Program-made: the position numbers and the translations under genes
The notes under the pieces: model-generated
The model's input: the letters and a program-made list of their open reading frames with translations, nothing else
Database searches by the model: none
What the model was told of the DNA's origin: nothing
Assembly: GCA_963708735.1 (NCBI GenBank)
Contig: CAVPTW010000022.1
Location: 310,001-374,000 of the forward strand
Direction of reading: 5' to 3'
Length of the DNA: 64,000 bases
From: JAGPUQ01 sp963708735
GTDB taxonomy: Bacteria > Pseudomonadota > Gammaproteobacteria > Pseudomonadales > Porticoccaceae
Shown here: in pieces, positions 8,417 through 17,539 of the stretch
Layout: every line of letters starts with the position of its first letter
Position numbering within the stretch: position 1 is the first letter of the stretch

Positions 8417-10015
8417 ATGTCCAATCAGCAGTTCGATGCAATCATCGTCGGAGCCGGCATCGCCGGGATGTACCAGCTCTATCGGCTGCGCGAGCTTGGT
8501 CTCAAGGTGCGCGCCTATGAAACCGGCGACGGCGTGGGTGGCGCCTGGTACTGGAACCGCTACCCCGGCGCGCGCTTCGATTCGGAAAGCTACAGTTATG
8601 CCTATTCGTTTTCCGACGAAATTCTCAAGGAGTGGAACTGGAGCGAACAGTTCTCTGGACAGGCGGAAAACGAGCGCTATTACAATTTTGTCGCGGACAA
8701 GCTCGACCTGCGCAAGGACATTCAGTTCAACAGCAAGGTCATTGCAGCCCGATTCCTGCAAGACGAAAATCAGTGGGAAGTGGAGATCGAGGGTGGGGAA
8801 AAGGCACGCGCACGCTACATGATTACCGCGCCTGGTCCGCTGTCGGCGGTTCAGATGCCGAGAATCGAAGGCATCGACAGCTTCAAGGGCGAGTACCACC
8901 ACACCGCGCGCTGGCCGAAAACTCCGGTGGATTTCGCCGGCAAGCGCGTAGGCGTTATTGGCACCGGCGCTACCGGCGTGCAGGTCATTCAGGAAGTGGC
9001 GAAAACGGCGAAACAGCTCACCGTATTTCAGCTGGATGCGAACTGGTGCGCGCCGCTCAACAACTCCAAGATCACCGATGCCGAACAGCCCGCGCTCAAG
9101 GCAAGCTATCCCGAAGTGTTCAAGAAGTGTCATGAGTCATTTGGCGGGTTTGTCCATCAGTTCGACATGCGGTCCATATTCGATGTGACCCCGGAAGAGC
9201 GCGAAGCCATTTTTGAAAAGCTCTACGCCGAACCCGGGTTTGGCATCTGGCTCGGTAACTTCCACGACATCATGACCGACGAAAAGGCCAATGCCATCAT
9301 CACCGATTTCATTGCCCGGAAGATCCGTCAACGGGTGAAGGATCCGGCGGTTGCGGATATCCTGATTCCCAAGGATCACGGGTTCGGCATGAAGCGGGTG
9401 CCGATGGAAACCAACTATTACGAAGTCTACAACCAGGACAATGTCAAACTGGTCGATCTGCGCAAAACGCCCATCGAGCGCGTCAATGCCACGGGGATCA
9501 AAACCAGCGACAAACAATACGATCTCGATTTCATCGTTTATGCCACCGGTTTTGATGCGGTCACCGGTGGCTACAAGCGCATCGATATCCGTGGGGTGGA
9601 TGGGCAGGCATTGTCCGACCGCTGGAGCGACGGTCCGCATACCTATCTGGGCATGCAGGTGGCGGGCTTCCCCAATATGTTCATGCTGGTCGGTCCCCAC
9701 AACGGGGCCACCTTCTGCAACATTCCCCGCTGCATCGAACAGAACGTGGACTGGGTGACCGACTGCATCAAGTACATGCAAGCCCACAACTACAAGCGTA
9801 TCGAGACAACTCACGAGGCGGAGGACGCCTGGACCGACCACGTCTACGACACGGTCAAGAATTCGCTGCTGACCAAGGCGGATTCCTGGTTCATGGGCGC
9901 CAATACACCCGGCAAGAAGCGGACTTTCCTGCTGTATGGCGGCGGCGGCCCCGCCTATCGGGCCAAATGCGATGAGGTGGCCGCCAAGAATTATGAAGGC
10001 TTCAAGATGCAGTAA
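8417..10015 (+). CDS. flavin-containing Baeyer-Villiger-type monooxygenase, copy 1
   Basis: A 532-residue FAD/NADPH class B monooxygenase of the cyclohexanone/phenylacetone type. FAD-binding G12-A-G-I-A-G17 is followed by the family stretch GVGGAWYWNRYPGARFD, the second Rossmann motif is GTGATG at 182-187, and the Baeyer-Villiger fingerprint F156-x-G158-x3-H162-x3-W166-P167 is complete. A late motif DFIVYATGFD is also typical. Such enzymes insert oxygen next to a carbonyl, turning cyclic ketones into lactones; steroid or terpene ketones are possible substrates. A good ribosome site (ggggagag) precedes the ATG. A near-identical paralogue follows at 10563, separated by ~550 bases with a terminator-like hairpin, so the two may be transcribed separately. 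Confidence 0.92.
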   Translation: MSNQQFDAIIVGAGIAGMYQLYRLRELGLKVRAYETGDGVGGAWYWNRYPGARFDSESYSYAYSFSDEILKEWNWSEQFSGQAENERYYNFVADKLDLRKDIQFNSKVIAARFLQDENQWEVEIEGGEKARARYMITAPGPLSAVQMPRIEGIDSFKGEYHHTARWPKTPVDFAGKRVGVIGTGATGVQVIQEVAKTAKQLTVFQLDANWCAPLNNSKITDAEQPALKASYPEVFKKCHESFGGFVHQFDMRSIFDVTPEEREAIFEKLYAEPGFGIWLGNFHDIMTDEKANAIITDFIARKIRQRVKDPAVADILIPKDHGFGMKRVPMETNYYEVYNQDNVKLVDLRKTPIERVNATGIKTSDKQYDLDFIVYATGFDAVTGGYKRIDIRGVDGQALSDRWSDGPHTYLGMQVAGFPNMFMLVGPHNGATFCNIPRCIEQNVDWVTDCIKYMQAHNYKRIETTHEAEDAWTDHVYDTVKNSLLTKADSWFMGANTPGKKRTFLLYGGGGPAYRAKCDEVAAKNYEGFKMQ

Positions 10016-10052
10016 TCTTGGGCCGGGTGCGGCCTGATTTCAGCGTGCTCCG

Positions 10053-10080
10053 GGGGCTGCAACCGACAGGTTGCAGCCCC
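10053..10080 (+). terminator. 12-bp hairpin after monooxygenase 1
   Basis: A perfect inverted repeat of 12 bases (GGGGCTGCAACC) with loop GACA begins 38 bases after the stop codon. It is followed by only two Ts and then tggcgtttc, so the T-tract is poor, but the stem is very stable and the position fits a transcript end. Confidence 0.7.
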
Positions 10081-10550
10081 TTGGCGTTTCCTGGCCCGAT
10101 CCCGTTGCCGAGTCGCACCTGCAGCGGCTGCCAGTAATCCGGCGCTCTGGTAGCCAGATCGCTTCGCCCCGCTTCCCCGGTACGGCAATGTTCCTGGTCT
10201 GGGCCTCGCGCGCCTTTCCAGGCGCCAGTCGATCCGGGGTTGCTTGGGACGAGGGTCTGCGCTTGAAGCCATGGGGCAGTTGTGGTGTACTCCCGCGGCT
10301 TTTTCGGGCTGCCGGGTCTTTATGTGACCCGGAACCGTGGCGGTGGGGAGGATGGCTCTGGCCGTCCCGGCACGGCAAACTGCTGCCGCGAAAGGCGGTG
10401 CAGCCAAGATGACGCGCGACCTATATCCCGGGGTCCTGGATTCCGGGAGCCTGAACCGTCGAGAAGCTCCGCCGAAATTCAGCCCCGACCGACTCCCGGT
10501 CGACTCAATGTATTCGAGTTTTTTAGTCAGCCTGTAGAGATCCCTTAGGA
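10081..10550. other. intergenic region between the two monooxygenases
   Basis: About 470 bases without a recognisable gene. Open frames here are short, rich in Arg/Ser/Pro and have no family motifs. No trace of a further monooxygenase copy was seen. The region must hold the promoter for the second monooxygenase; no convincing -35/-10 pair was found by eye. Confidence 0.6.
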
Positions 10551-10562
10551 GGAATGCAAGAG

Positions 10563-12161
10563 ATGTCCAACCCCCAATACGATGCAATCATCATCGGTGC
10601 CGGCATTTCCGGCATGTATCAACTTTACCGCTTGCGTGAACTCGGCATGAAAGTTCGCGTGTACGAAACCGGCGATGGCGTGGGCGGCACCTGGTATTGG
10701 AACCGTTATCCCGGTGCGCGTTTCGATTCCGAGAGCTATACCTACGCGTATTCGTTCTCTCCGGAGATCCTGAAGGAATGGAACTGGAGCGAGCATTTCA
10801 GCGGCCAGGCGGAAAACGAGCGCTACTTCAATTTTGTCGCCGACAAGCTCGATCTGCGCAAGGACATCCAGTTCAACACCAAGGTCACTGCCGCCAAGTA
10901 CATCAAGGGCGAAGATCTCTGGGAAGTCGAGATCGAAGGTGGCGAAAAGGCCCATGCGCGTTTTCTGATTACCGCGGTCGGTGTATTGTCGGCGACCCAG
11001 ATGCCGCGCATCGAAGGCATCGACAGCTTCAAGGGCGACTATTGCCATACGTCACGCTGGCCCAAAACCCCGGTCGATTTCAAAGGCAAGCGCGTGGGCG
11101 TGATCGGTACCGGCGCCACCGGTGTGCAGGTGATCCAGGAAGTCGCCAAGACCGCCGCACATCTCACGGTTTTCCAGCTCGATGCGAGCTGGTGCGCACC
11201 GCTGAACAATTCGAAAATCACCGATGAGGAACAGCCTGCGCTGAAGGCGAGCTACCCGGAACTGTTCAAGATTTGCAAGGAGTCCGGCGCGGGTTTTCTT
11301 CACCAGTTCGACATGCGCTCGATCTTCGATGTCTCCCCCGAAGAGCGCGAAGCCAAGTTCGAGAAACTATACGGTGAACCCGGTTTTGGCATCTGGCTGG
11401 CCAATTTCTACGACATCATGACCGACGAAAAGGCCAACGCGATCATCACCGAGTTCATTGCGCGCAAGATTCGCGAGCGTGTCAAAGACCCGAAAGTCGC
11501 GGACATCCTGATTCCGAAAGACCATGGCTTCGGCATGAAACGTGTGCCGATGGAAACCAAGTATTTCGAGGTCTACAACCAGCCCAATGTCACCCTGGTC
11601 GATCTGCGCGCGACGCCCATCGAGCGCGTGAACGAAACCGGGATCAAGACCAGCGACAAACAGTACGACCTCGATTTCATTGTTTATGCGACCGGTTTCG
11701 ACGCCGTGACCGGTGCCTTCAAGCGCATCGATATTCGCGGCGAGGATGGTCAGGCGCTGGTCGACAAGTGGAGCGGTGGTCCGGAAACCTATCTGGGCAT
11801 GCAGGTCAACGGCTTCCCCAACATGTTCATGTTGGTCGGCCCCCACAACGGCGCCACTTTCTGCAATATTCCCCGTTGCATCGAGCAAAACGTCGAGTGG
11901 GTGACCGACCTGATGAAATACATGCAGGAACACCACTACAAGCGCTGTGAAGCGACCCGTGACGCCGAACTGGCGTGGACCGACCACGTCTACGAGACGG
12001 CCGCGGGCTCGCTGTTTACCAAAGCAGATTCCTGGTTCATGGGGGCTAATACGCCCGGCAAGAAACGTACCTTCCTGCTTTACGCGGGCGGTGCTCCCAA
12101 CTATCGCAAGAAGTGCGATGAGGTGGCGGCCAAGAACTACGAAGGCTTCAAGATGGCGTAA
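10563..12161 (+). CDS. flavin-containing Baeyer-Villiger-type monooxygenase, copy 2
   Basis: A second 532-residue class B monooxygenase, more than four-fifths identical by eye to the one at 8417 over its whole length and without gaps. The FAD motif GAGISG, the Baeyer-Villiger fingerprint F-K-G-D-Y-C-H-T-S-R-W-P and GTGATG are all intact. Differences cluster in short stretches (for example the residues around 110-118 and the last 60), so substrate range may differ. Start: the ATG at 10563 gives the same N-terminus (MSN) as the paralogue and sits 10 bases after a perfect aggagg box; an ATG at 10554 is too close to that box. A strong terminator follows. Confidence 0.92.
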   Translation: MSNPQYDAIIIGAGISGMYQLYRLRELGMKVRVYETGDGVGGTWYWNRYPGARFDSESYTYAYSFSPEILKEWNWSEHFSGQAENERYFNFVADKLDLRKDIQFNTKVTAAKYIKGEDLWEVEIEGGEKAHARFLITAVGVLSATQMPRIEGIDSFKGDYCHTSRWPKTPVDFKGKRVGVIGTGATGVQVIQEVAKTAAHLTVFQLDASWCAPLNNSKITDEEQPALKASYPELFKICKESGAGFLHQFDMRSIFDVSPEEREAKFEKLYGEPGFGIWLANFYDIMTDEKANAIITEFIARKIRERVKDPKVADILIPKDHGFGMKRVPMETKYFEVYNQPNVTLVDLRATPIERVNETGIKTSDKQYDLDFIVYATGFDAVTGAFKRIDIRGEDGQALVDKWSGGPETYLGMQVNGFPNMFMLVGPHNGATFCNIPRCIEQNVEWVTDLMKYMQEHHYKRCEATRDAELAWTDHVYETAAGSLFTKADSWFMGANTPGKKRTFLLYAGGAPNYRKKCDEVAAKNYEGFKMA

Positions 12162-12199
12162 GGCGCGGCCGCTTGCGGCCGCGATTTGCTGATTCGCGA

Positions 12200-12229
12200 G
12201 GGCTGGCGCCGTAAGGCGTCAGCCCTTTT
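12200..12229 (+). terminator. rho-independent terminator after monooxygenase 2
   Basis: An 11-bp stem (GGGCTGGCGCC / GGCGTCAGCCC, one G-T pair) with loop GTAA is followed by TTTT. A further palindrome (CGCGGCCGC-TT-GCGGCCGCG) precedes it at 12165-12184. Confidence 0.85.
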
Positions 12230-12305
12230 GCATGCTTCAGCCAGGCTGGATTGGCAACCCATGATGCCGCGCGCCGCCGTCGCGCGATCTGCTCCGACAA
12301 CCCAC

Positions 12306-12333
12306 TTGCCGACCGGGCGTCATCCTGTACTAT
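12306..12333 (+). promoter_or_regulatory. candidate sigma-70 promoter for alcohol dehydrogenase 1
   Basis: TTGCCG (12306-12311), a 16-base spacer and TACTAT (12328-12333) lie about 40 bases before the ATG at 12375, downstream of a terminator. Both boxes are four to five of six matches, so this is a moderate prediction. Confidence 0.4.
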
Positions 12334-12374
12334 TGCGGAGCCAAAATAATCACCTGTGCCATGTGGAGGAAATC

Positions 12375-13481
12375 ATGCGAATCAAAGCCGCGGTACTGCG
12401 GGCGGTCAACCAGCCGTTTACGATCGAGGAGCTGGAGCTGGCCCCGCCAAAAGCAAACGAAGTGCTGGTGCGCACCGTCGCCAGCGGCATCTGCCATAGC
12501 GACTATTCCGTAGCCCATGGGGTGCTGCGCACACCATTCCCGGTGGTACTGGGCCATGAGGGCGCCGGTATCGTCGAGGCCGTAGGACCCGGCGTCACCC
12601 ACGTCAAACCGGGCGACAAGGTCATCGCCTCATTGTCCCCCAGCTGCGGCAAGTGCGGCATGTGCCGGGAATCCAAGGAGTACATGTGCTCCCAGATGAA
12701 CAAGCTGCTTACCGACTGCACCCAGCTCGACGGCACCACGCGCCACAAGACGCTGGCCGGCGAAGATGTCTATGCCCTCTGCGGCGTGGGTTCGTTCGGC
12801 TCACACATGGTGATGCCGGCCGGCTCGGCCATCAAGGTGCCCGACGACACTCCCCTCGATATCACCTGCCTGATCGGCTGCGGCGTTACCACCGGCACGG
12901 GCGCGGCACTCAATACCGCCAAGGTGCAGTGGGGCGAGAGTGTGGCCGTCATCGGTTGCGGTGGAGTTGGCCTGTCCATTTTGCAAGGCGCGCGCATCGC
13001 GGGTGCCAGCATCATCATTGCCATCGACCCGATGGAAGAGAAGCGCGAGCTGGCGATGCGGCTGGGCGCCACCCACACCATCAATCCGTTTGTCGAAGAG
13101 CCCATGGCCAAGGTCAAGGAAATCACCGGCGGGATCGGCGTTCACTACGCGTTTGAGGCGCTGGGCAAGGTCCAGACCATGCAGCAGTGCTGGGGCATGA
13201 TTCGACCCACCGGGAAGGCGATCATCGTCGGCGTCGCATCCCTGGATCAGTCGGTGAAAATCCCCGCCGCCGGGCTGCTGGCCGAATACGAAATTCAGGG
13301 CTCCTGCTACGGCTCGTCGTCGCCCAAGCGCGATATCCCCCGCTTTGTCGATCTGTACAAGCGGGGCCAGCTGTTGCTCGATGAAATGATCACCCAGCGG
13401 ATCGGACTTGCGGACATCAACCGCGCGTTCGAGGAGATGGGGCGTGGCGAAGGCGCGCGTTCGGTCATTCTCTACGGTTGA
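12375..13481 (+). CDS. zinc-dependent alcohol dehydrogenase, paralogue 1
   Basis: A 368-residue class III-like medium-chain alcohol dehydrogenase. Catalytic zinc ligands are C40 (GICHSD), H61 (GHEGAG) and a later Cys in LIGCGVTTG; the structural zinc site is C91, C94, C97, C105. NAD-binding GCGGVG is followed by AIDPMEEKR, with the acidic residue that favours NAD(H). The ATG at 12375 follows a tggagga box; a longer upstream frame has no support. The next gene is a closely related paralogue 61 bases downstream and both read in the same direction, so they probably share a transcript. In this neighbourhood it may oxidise an alcohol to the ketone or aldehyde used by neighbouring enzymes; the substrate is unknown. 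Confidence 0.9.
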   Translation: MRIKAAVLRAVNQPFTIEELELAPPKANEVLVRTVASGICHSDYSVAHGVLRTPFPVVLGHEGAGIVEAVGPGVTHVKPGDKVIASLSPSCGKCGMCRESKEYMCSQMNKLLTDCTQLDGTTRHKTLAGEDVYALCGVGSFGSHMVMPAGSAIKVPDDTPLDITCLIGCGVTTGTGAALNTAKVQWGESVAVIGCGGVGLSILQGARIAGASIIIAIDPMEEKRELAMRLGATHTINPFVEEPMAKVKEITGGIGVHYAFEALGKVQTMQQCWGMIRPTGKAIIVGVASLDQSVKIPAAGLLAEYEIQGSCYGSSSPKRDIPRFVDLYKRGQLLLDEMITQRIGLADINRAFEEMGRGEGARSVILYG

Positions 13482-13542
13482 TCTTCGACAATCAGACTAA
13501 CTTGCTTGCACGCCGATCCGGGATCGGCCGGGAGATATTTTC

Positions 13543-14646
13543 ATGAAAACAAAAGCCGCAGTACTGTACGAAATCGGTGCTCCACTCGTGATCGAGGAGT
13601 TGGAGCTGGAAGGCCCCAAGGCCAATGAGGTACTCGTCAAATATACCGCGAGCGGCATCTGTCACAGCGATTACTCGTTTCGTTACGGCATCATCAAAAG
13701 TGCAATCCCCTCGGTGCTGGGCCACGAGGGCGCCGGCGTCGTGGAGGAGGTGGGCTCGGGCGTGACCGATCTCAAGCCTGGCGATCATGTCATCGCTTCG
13801 CTGACACCGGCCTGTGGCAACTGCCTGTTTTGTCTGGAACGCAAGCCGTTCATGTGCGTCGAGATGGGCAAGGTGATCTGGCAGGGCTGCCTGCCCGACG
13901 GTACCACCCGCCTGAAAAACGCGAAGGGTCAGGCCATCGGGCAATTGGTCGGTGTGGGCACGTTTTCCGAGCGGGCGGTCATCCCGGCGGGCAATGCCAT
14001 CAAGGTCGATCACAACGCGCCGCTGGACACCGTGTGTCTGATCGGCTGCGGGGTGACCACGGGTGCCGGCGCTGCGCTCAATACCGTGAAGATCACTCCC
14101 GGCGACAGCTGTGCCGTGATCGGTTGCGGCGGCGTTGGGCTCTCCATCATCCAGGGCGCGCGCATCGCCGGCGCGACCACGATCATCGCCATTGACCCGG
14201 TGCCCCAGAAGCGCGAACTGGCACTGAAGCTGGGCGCCACCCATGCGATCGATCCCAAGGCAGTGAACCCCGTCAAGGAAGTGCGTGCGCTGACGAGGGG
14301 CGGTGTGCATTTCGCGTTCGAGGCGCTGGGCCTGAAGGCGACGATCGAACAGGCCTGGTCGATGGCGCGCGCCACCGGCACCGCGGTCATTGTCGGCGTG
14401 CCGTCCATGGATACCGAGATTGAACTGCCGGTGCTGGGTTTCTTCGGCGAGAAGCACTTCAAGGGTTCGGCTTACGGCACCTCGGTACCATCGAAGGACA
14501 TTCCCAAGTTCGTCGATCTGTTCATGAAAGGCGACCTCAAGCTGGATGCCATGATCACCAATCGCATTCGCCTCGAAGACGTCAACGATGCCTTTGATGC
14601 CATGGGTCGCGGCGAAGGCGCGCGCTCGGTCATCATGTACGACTGA
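13543..14646 (+). CDS. zinc-dependent alcohol dehydrogenase, paralogue 2
   Basis: A 367-residue medium-chain dehydrogenase clearly related to the preceding gene. Zinc residues C40, H61 and the structural C91/C94/C97/C105 are at the same positions, followed by LIGCGVTTGAGAA and the NAD motif GCGGVG. Sequence between the two paralogues has drifted, especially around residues 105-135 and 280-320, so they are not a recent copy. A ribosome site (gggag) precedes the ATG. It is followed 52 bases later by the SMP-30 gene. The repeated use of the same enzyme type beside two monooxygenases suggests a multi-step alcohol-to-ketone route. Confidence 0.9.
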   Translation: MKTKAAVLYEIGAPLVIEELELEGPKANEVLVKYTASGICHSDYSFRYGIIKSAIPSVLGHEGAGVVEEVGSGVTDLKPGDHVIASLTPACGNCLFCLERKPFMCVEMGKVIWQGCLPDGTTRLKNAKGQAIGQLVGVGTFSERAVIPAGNAIKVDHNAPLDTVCLIGCGVTTGAGAALNTVKITPGDSCAVIGCGGVGLSIIQGARIAGATTIIAIDPVPQKRELALKLGATHAIDPKAVNPVKEVRALTRGGVHFAFEALGLKATIEQAWSMARATGTAVIVGVPSMDTEIELPVLGFFGEKHFKGSAYGTSVPSKDIPKFVDLFMKGDLKLDAMITNRIRLEDVNDAFDAMGRGEGARSVIMYD

Positions 14647-14698
14647 GTGTGGTGACGCCGCCCGGGCGGCATTCAAGGGGACAGGAAGGAGTAAAAAA

Positions 14699-15550
14699 AT
14701 GAAACAACTGACGACACAGCCGTTTGCCAGGGATTTCGTGTTTCTGGAAGGGCCGCGCTGGCACGACGGCAAGCTCTGGGTGTCCGACATGTTCGGGCTG
14801 ACGGTGTACACGCTGACGCCGGACGGGAAGCGCCAGGAAATTGCGAAGCTCCCCAATCGCCCGTCGGGGATCAATTTCCTGCCGGACGGTTCGGTGGTGG
14901 TCGTATCCATGGCCGACCGCAAGCTGATGAAGGTGAAAGACGGTCAACTGAGTCTGTACGCGGACCTGTCGGGTCTGCTCAAGTACGACATCAACGACTG
15001 CGTCTGCGCCCCCAATGGCGACATCTACGTGGGGACGTTTGGCTACGACGTGTTCGCGCACGAAGCCGCCAAGCCCGCGACGCTGACCCTGGTCAAACCC
15101 GATGGCACCCTGAAGACGGTTGCGGATCAGGTGCACTTTCCCAATGGCGCGGTGATCGGCAACAACGGCAAATTGCTGGTGGTGGCCGAAACCTTCGTCG
15201 GCAAACTGACGGCATTCGACATCCAGGCCGACGGCAGTCTGACCAATCGGCGTACCTTCGCTGATCTGGCGCCCTATACCCCGGACGGCATCTGCCTCGA
15301 CATGGAAGGTGCGATCTGGGTGGCCGCGTTTGAGCAGGGCGAATTCCTCCGGGTTCGCGAGGGCGGGGAGATCACCCACAAGATCGTCACCGGTGGGCGG
15401 CGGGCAGTGGCCTGCAACCTGGGTGGCGCCGATGGCAAAACGCTCTACTGCCTGATCTACGACGGCAATCTGGACGATATCCCCAAGGGTGCGCGCAACG
15501 CCCTAATCGAGACCGCAAAGGTCGAGGTCGCGGCAGCGGGATCGCCCTGA
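14699..15550 (+). CDS. SMP-30/gluconolactonase-like protein (candidate lactonase)
   Basis: A 283-residue six-bladed beta-propeller of the SMP-30/gluconolactonase/LRE family. Typical features are the start FLEGPRWHDGKLWVSDMF (first metal Glu in EGPRW), ITxN-like NDCVCAPNGDIYVG, and TPDGICLDMEGAIWVA near the end, which supply the metal ligands Asn and Asp. Family members hydrolyse lactones. A lactonase next to Baeyer-Villiger monooxygenases is a common catabolic pairing, so ring-opening of the lactone product is inferred. The ATG at 14699 follows aaggag at a good distance; a frame reaching back to 14588 overlaps the previous gene and is not used. A strong terminator follows. Confidence 0.85.
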   Translation: MKQLTTQPFARDFVFLEGPRWHDGKLWVSDMFGLTVYTLTPDGKRQEIAKLPNRPSGINFLPDGSVVVVSMADRKLMKVKDGQLSLYADLSGLLKYDINDCVCAPNGDIYVGTFGYDVFAHEAAKPATLTLVKPDGTLKTVADQVHFPNGAVIGNNGKLLVVAETFVGKLTAFDIQADGSLTNRRTFADLAPYTPDGICLDMEGAIWVAAFEQGEFLRVREGGEITHKIVTGGRRAVACNLGGADGKTLYCLIYDGNLDDIPKGARNALIETAKVEVAAAGSP

Positions 15551-15571
15551 CCAAGCCTTGAGGCAAACGAA

Positions 15572-15598
15572 AACCGCGGCGATCGCCGCGGTTTTTTT
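15572..15598 (+). terminator. rho-independent terminator
   Basis: A perfect palindrome AACCGCGGC-GATC-GCCGCGGTT (15572-15593) runs into TTTTTTT. It ends the monooxygenase/dehydrogenase/lactonase block on the + strand; because it is symmetric with A-rich sequence on the other side, it can also end the cupin transcript from the - strand. Confidence 0.92.
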
Positions 15599-15628
15599 AT
15601 GCCCGGGAATGCAATGCCCGGGAATGCA
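15599..15628. repeat. exact 15-bp tandem duplication
   Basis: The unit atgcccgggaatgca occurs twice head to tail directly after the terminator and 9 bases before the end of the cupin gene. No function is visible. Confidence 0.9.
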
Positions 15629-15637
15629 AGGCGACGC

Positions 15638-16132
15638 TCAGGGTTTTTTGGTGCTCAGCATGATGGCGGCGATCTTGGTCGGCTTGCCGGAGCGGTTCGA
15701 CCAGGCATGGTTGGTGCCGCGCTGAATCAGGACATCGCCGGCCTTGAGCAGTTTTTCGCCGGTCTCCATCATCGAATACACCTCGCCTTCCAGTACGATG
15801 ATGATGTCGGTGGTATCGGTGATGTGAAAGCCGGGGTGGGAATCCACGCCTTTGCCCGGCTTTGCGGTGCCTTCCGGCTCCGGCGGAAAAGTTGCCAGGC
15901 GTACCATCAACGAGCCCGGATCCGGTTCCAGCTCGAAGGGACCGTCACGCATGCTGACGACCGAGTTATCGGATGGCAGTACGCCTTTCCAGAGCTCCAC
16001 CAGGGACAGCGAGCCCTGTTCGTGGAATCCCTCCATGCCTGCGCCGCCGAATACGTCCGGCAACTGTTCGTCGCTGGAAAAAACGGAACGCCCCTGGGCG
16101 TCGGTGCCGGTAATGATGCGTCGTACTTTCAT
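15638..16132 (-). CDS. cupin-domain protein
   Basis: A 164-residue single-domain cupin. The core motif region GFHITDTTDIIIVLEGEVYSMMETGE resembles cupin motif 1 (with His), and KAGDVLIQRGTNHAWSNRS resembles motif 2 (G-D-x-x-x-x-x-G-x-x-H). Such small cupins act as dioxygenases, isomerases or sensors; the sequence does not decide. The ATG at 16132 (MKVRRIITG) is chosen over one at 16180 because it starts the conserved part and follows a gatcggggg stretch. It converges on the SMP-30 gene and shares its terminator; it may be part of the same catabolic locus. Confidence 0.8.
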   Translation of the reverse strand: MKVRRIITGTDAQGRSVFSSDEQLPDVFGGAGMEGFHEQGSLSLVELWKGVLPSDNSVVSMRDGPFELEPDPGSLMVRLATFPPEPEGTAKPGKGVDSHPGFHITDTTDIIIVLEGEVYSMMETGEKLLKAGDVLIQRGTNHAWSNRSGKPTKIAAIMLSTKKP

Positions 16133-16386
16133 GGATACCCCCGATCTGTTGTTGTGATGACATAAGAATATCTTGTGCATCGGATTAAAGCACAGTCACG
16201 GAAGCCAGCACCACAAGGCCCGGCAAGTCCCGTTTGTTGGAGTTTTTACAGTAAAATCACCGCCGCTTTGATCCGCCGATACCCCAATGGGGTGCTGTCC
16301 AGAGCGACCCTTGAATCAGCACAGTTTTCAGCACAGTCACTCCGCAAGCGGCTTGTCACCGTACACCTTCCGCCCCCGGGACTGCG

Positions 16387-17463
16387 ATGCGCAAAGAAAA
16401 TCAGTCTGCCGGCACACCGGGCCGAGGTTTTCCGCGGCGCGTCTATCCGGCGCGGGTGATCGGAGTCGGTCTGGGCTTCATCAGTGTGGCCGGAGTGTTC
16501 TCCTCCGCCGGGGCGCCGCCGTGGGCCTGGCTATTGTTGATCCTTAACGGCTTCGTCTGGCCCCATATCGCTTTCCTCAGTGCGCGTCGCGCGGCGGATC
16601 CGCGCCGTGCGGAGCGGCGCAACCTGATGATCGATGCCCTGGGGGGCGGTTTCTGGGTAGCACTGATGCAGTTCAACATGCTTCCCAGTGCGCTGGTGCT
16701 CGCCATGCTCAGCATGGACAATATCGCTCTCGGCGGTATGGGGCTGTTCCTGCGAGGGCTGCTGGCGCATCTGGCGGGCGTTGTCGTCGGTGTCCTGCTG
16801 GTTGGATGGGCGCCGGCGCCGGTCACGGATGTGCGGGAAATACTGTTCTGTCTGCCGTTCCTACTGATCTATCCGCAACTGGTGGGCATCATCACGTTCC
16901 GGCTTGCACAGCGTCTGGACGTGGAAAAACGCAACCTGTTGCAGCGCAGTCGCATCGACGCTCTCACCGAACTATCGAATCGTGGCTACTGGCAGGAGCG
17001 TGCACTGGCCGAGCTGAGCCGCTGCCGGCGTCAGGGTGCTCCCGCGGTGCTGGTGCTCGCGGATATCGACCATTTCAAGAACATCAACGACCGTTTTGGG
17101 CACGGCGTGGGCGACCAGGTCCTGCGCCGCCTGTCCGCGCTGCTGCACAGGGAGTTGCGCATCAGCGATCTCCTGTGCCGTTACGGCGGCGAGGAATTCG
17201 CGATGGTATTGCCTGATACGGATAGTACCGGTGCGCTGACCATCATTGAGCGTTTGCGGGCGACCATCATGGGGTTCGATATGGAGCCCGATTATCCCGG
17301 TGACCTGACGGTGAGCTTTGGCCTGGCGCAACTCGGGCCGCACATTGCAGATCTGCCCGCCTGGATCGAAGCCGCGGACACTGCCCTTTATCAAGCCAAG
17401 CAGGCGGGGCGCAACTGCTGCGTTGTTCATGGTCCGCGGGATCCCGGCGGCAGCGCTGGTTGA
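16387..17463 (+). CDS. MASE2-GGDEF diguanylate cyclase
   Basis: A 358-residue membrane sensor enzyme making cyclic di-GMP from two GTP. The N-terminal half carries several hydrophobic segments (about residues 20-180) with the MASE2-like signature NGFVWPHIAF and a positively charged patch RRAADPRRAERR, as in the DgcC/AdrA group. The C-terminal GGDEF domain has ALTELSNRGYW, the Asp/Lys-rich ADIDHFKNINDRFGH and the active site G267-G-E-E-F271. No RxxD inhibitory site is seen four residues before it. It is preceded by about 200 bases of intergenic DNA and converges on badH; no link with the catabolic genes is evident. Confidence 0.9.
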   Translation: MRKENQSAGTPGRGFPRRVYPARVIGVGLGFISVAGVFSSAGAPPWAWLLLILNGFVWPHIAFLSARRAADPRRAERRNLMIDALGGGFWVALMQFNMLPSALVLAMLSMDNIALGGMGLFLRGLLAHLAGVVVGVLLVGWAPAPVTDVREILFCLPFLLIYPQLVGIITFRLAQRLDVEKRNLLQRSRIDALTELSNRGYWQERALAELSRCRRQGAPAVLVLADIDHFKNINDRFGHGVGDQVLRRLSALLHRELRISDLLCRYGGEEFAMVLPDTDSTGALTIIERLRATIMGFDMEPDYPGDLTVSFGLAQLGPHIADLPAWIEAADTALYQAKQAGRNCCVVHGPRDPGGSAG

Positions 17464-17539
17464 TCTGATTCCAACTCGGCGCTGGTTTCGCGCGATCCAC
17501 CGGACCGCGCGAAGCCGGAAACGGCAATGGCGCCGAGCC

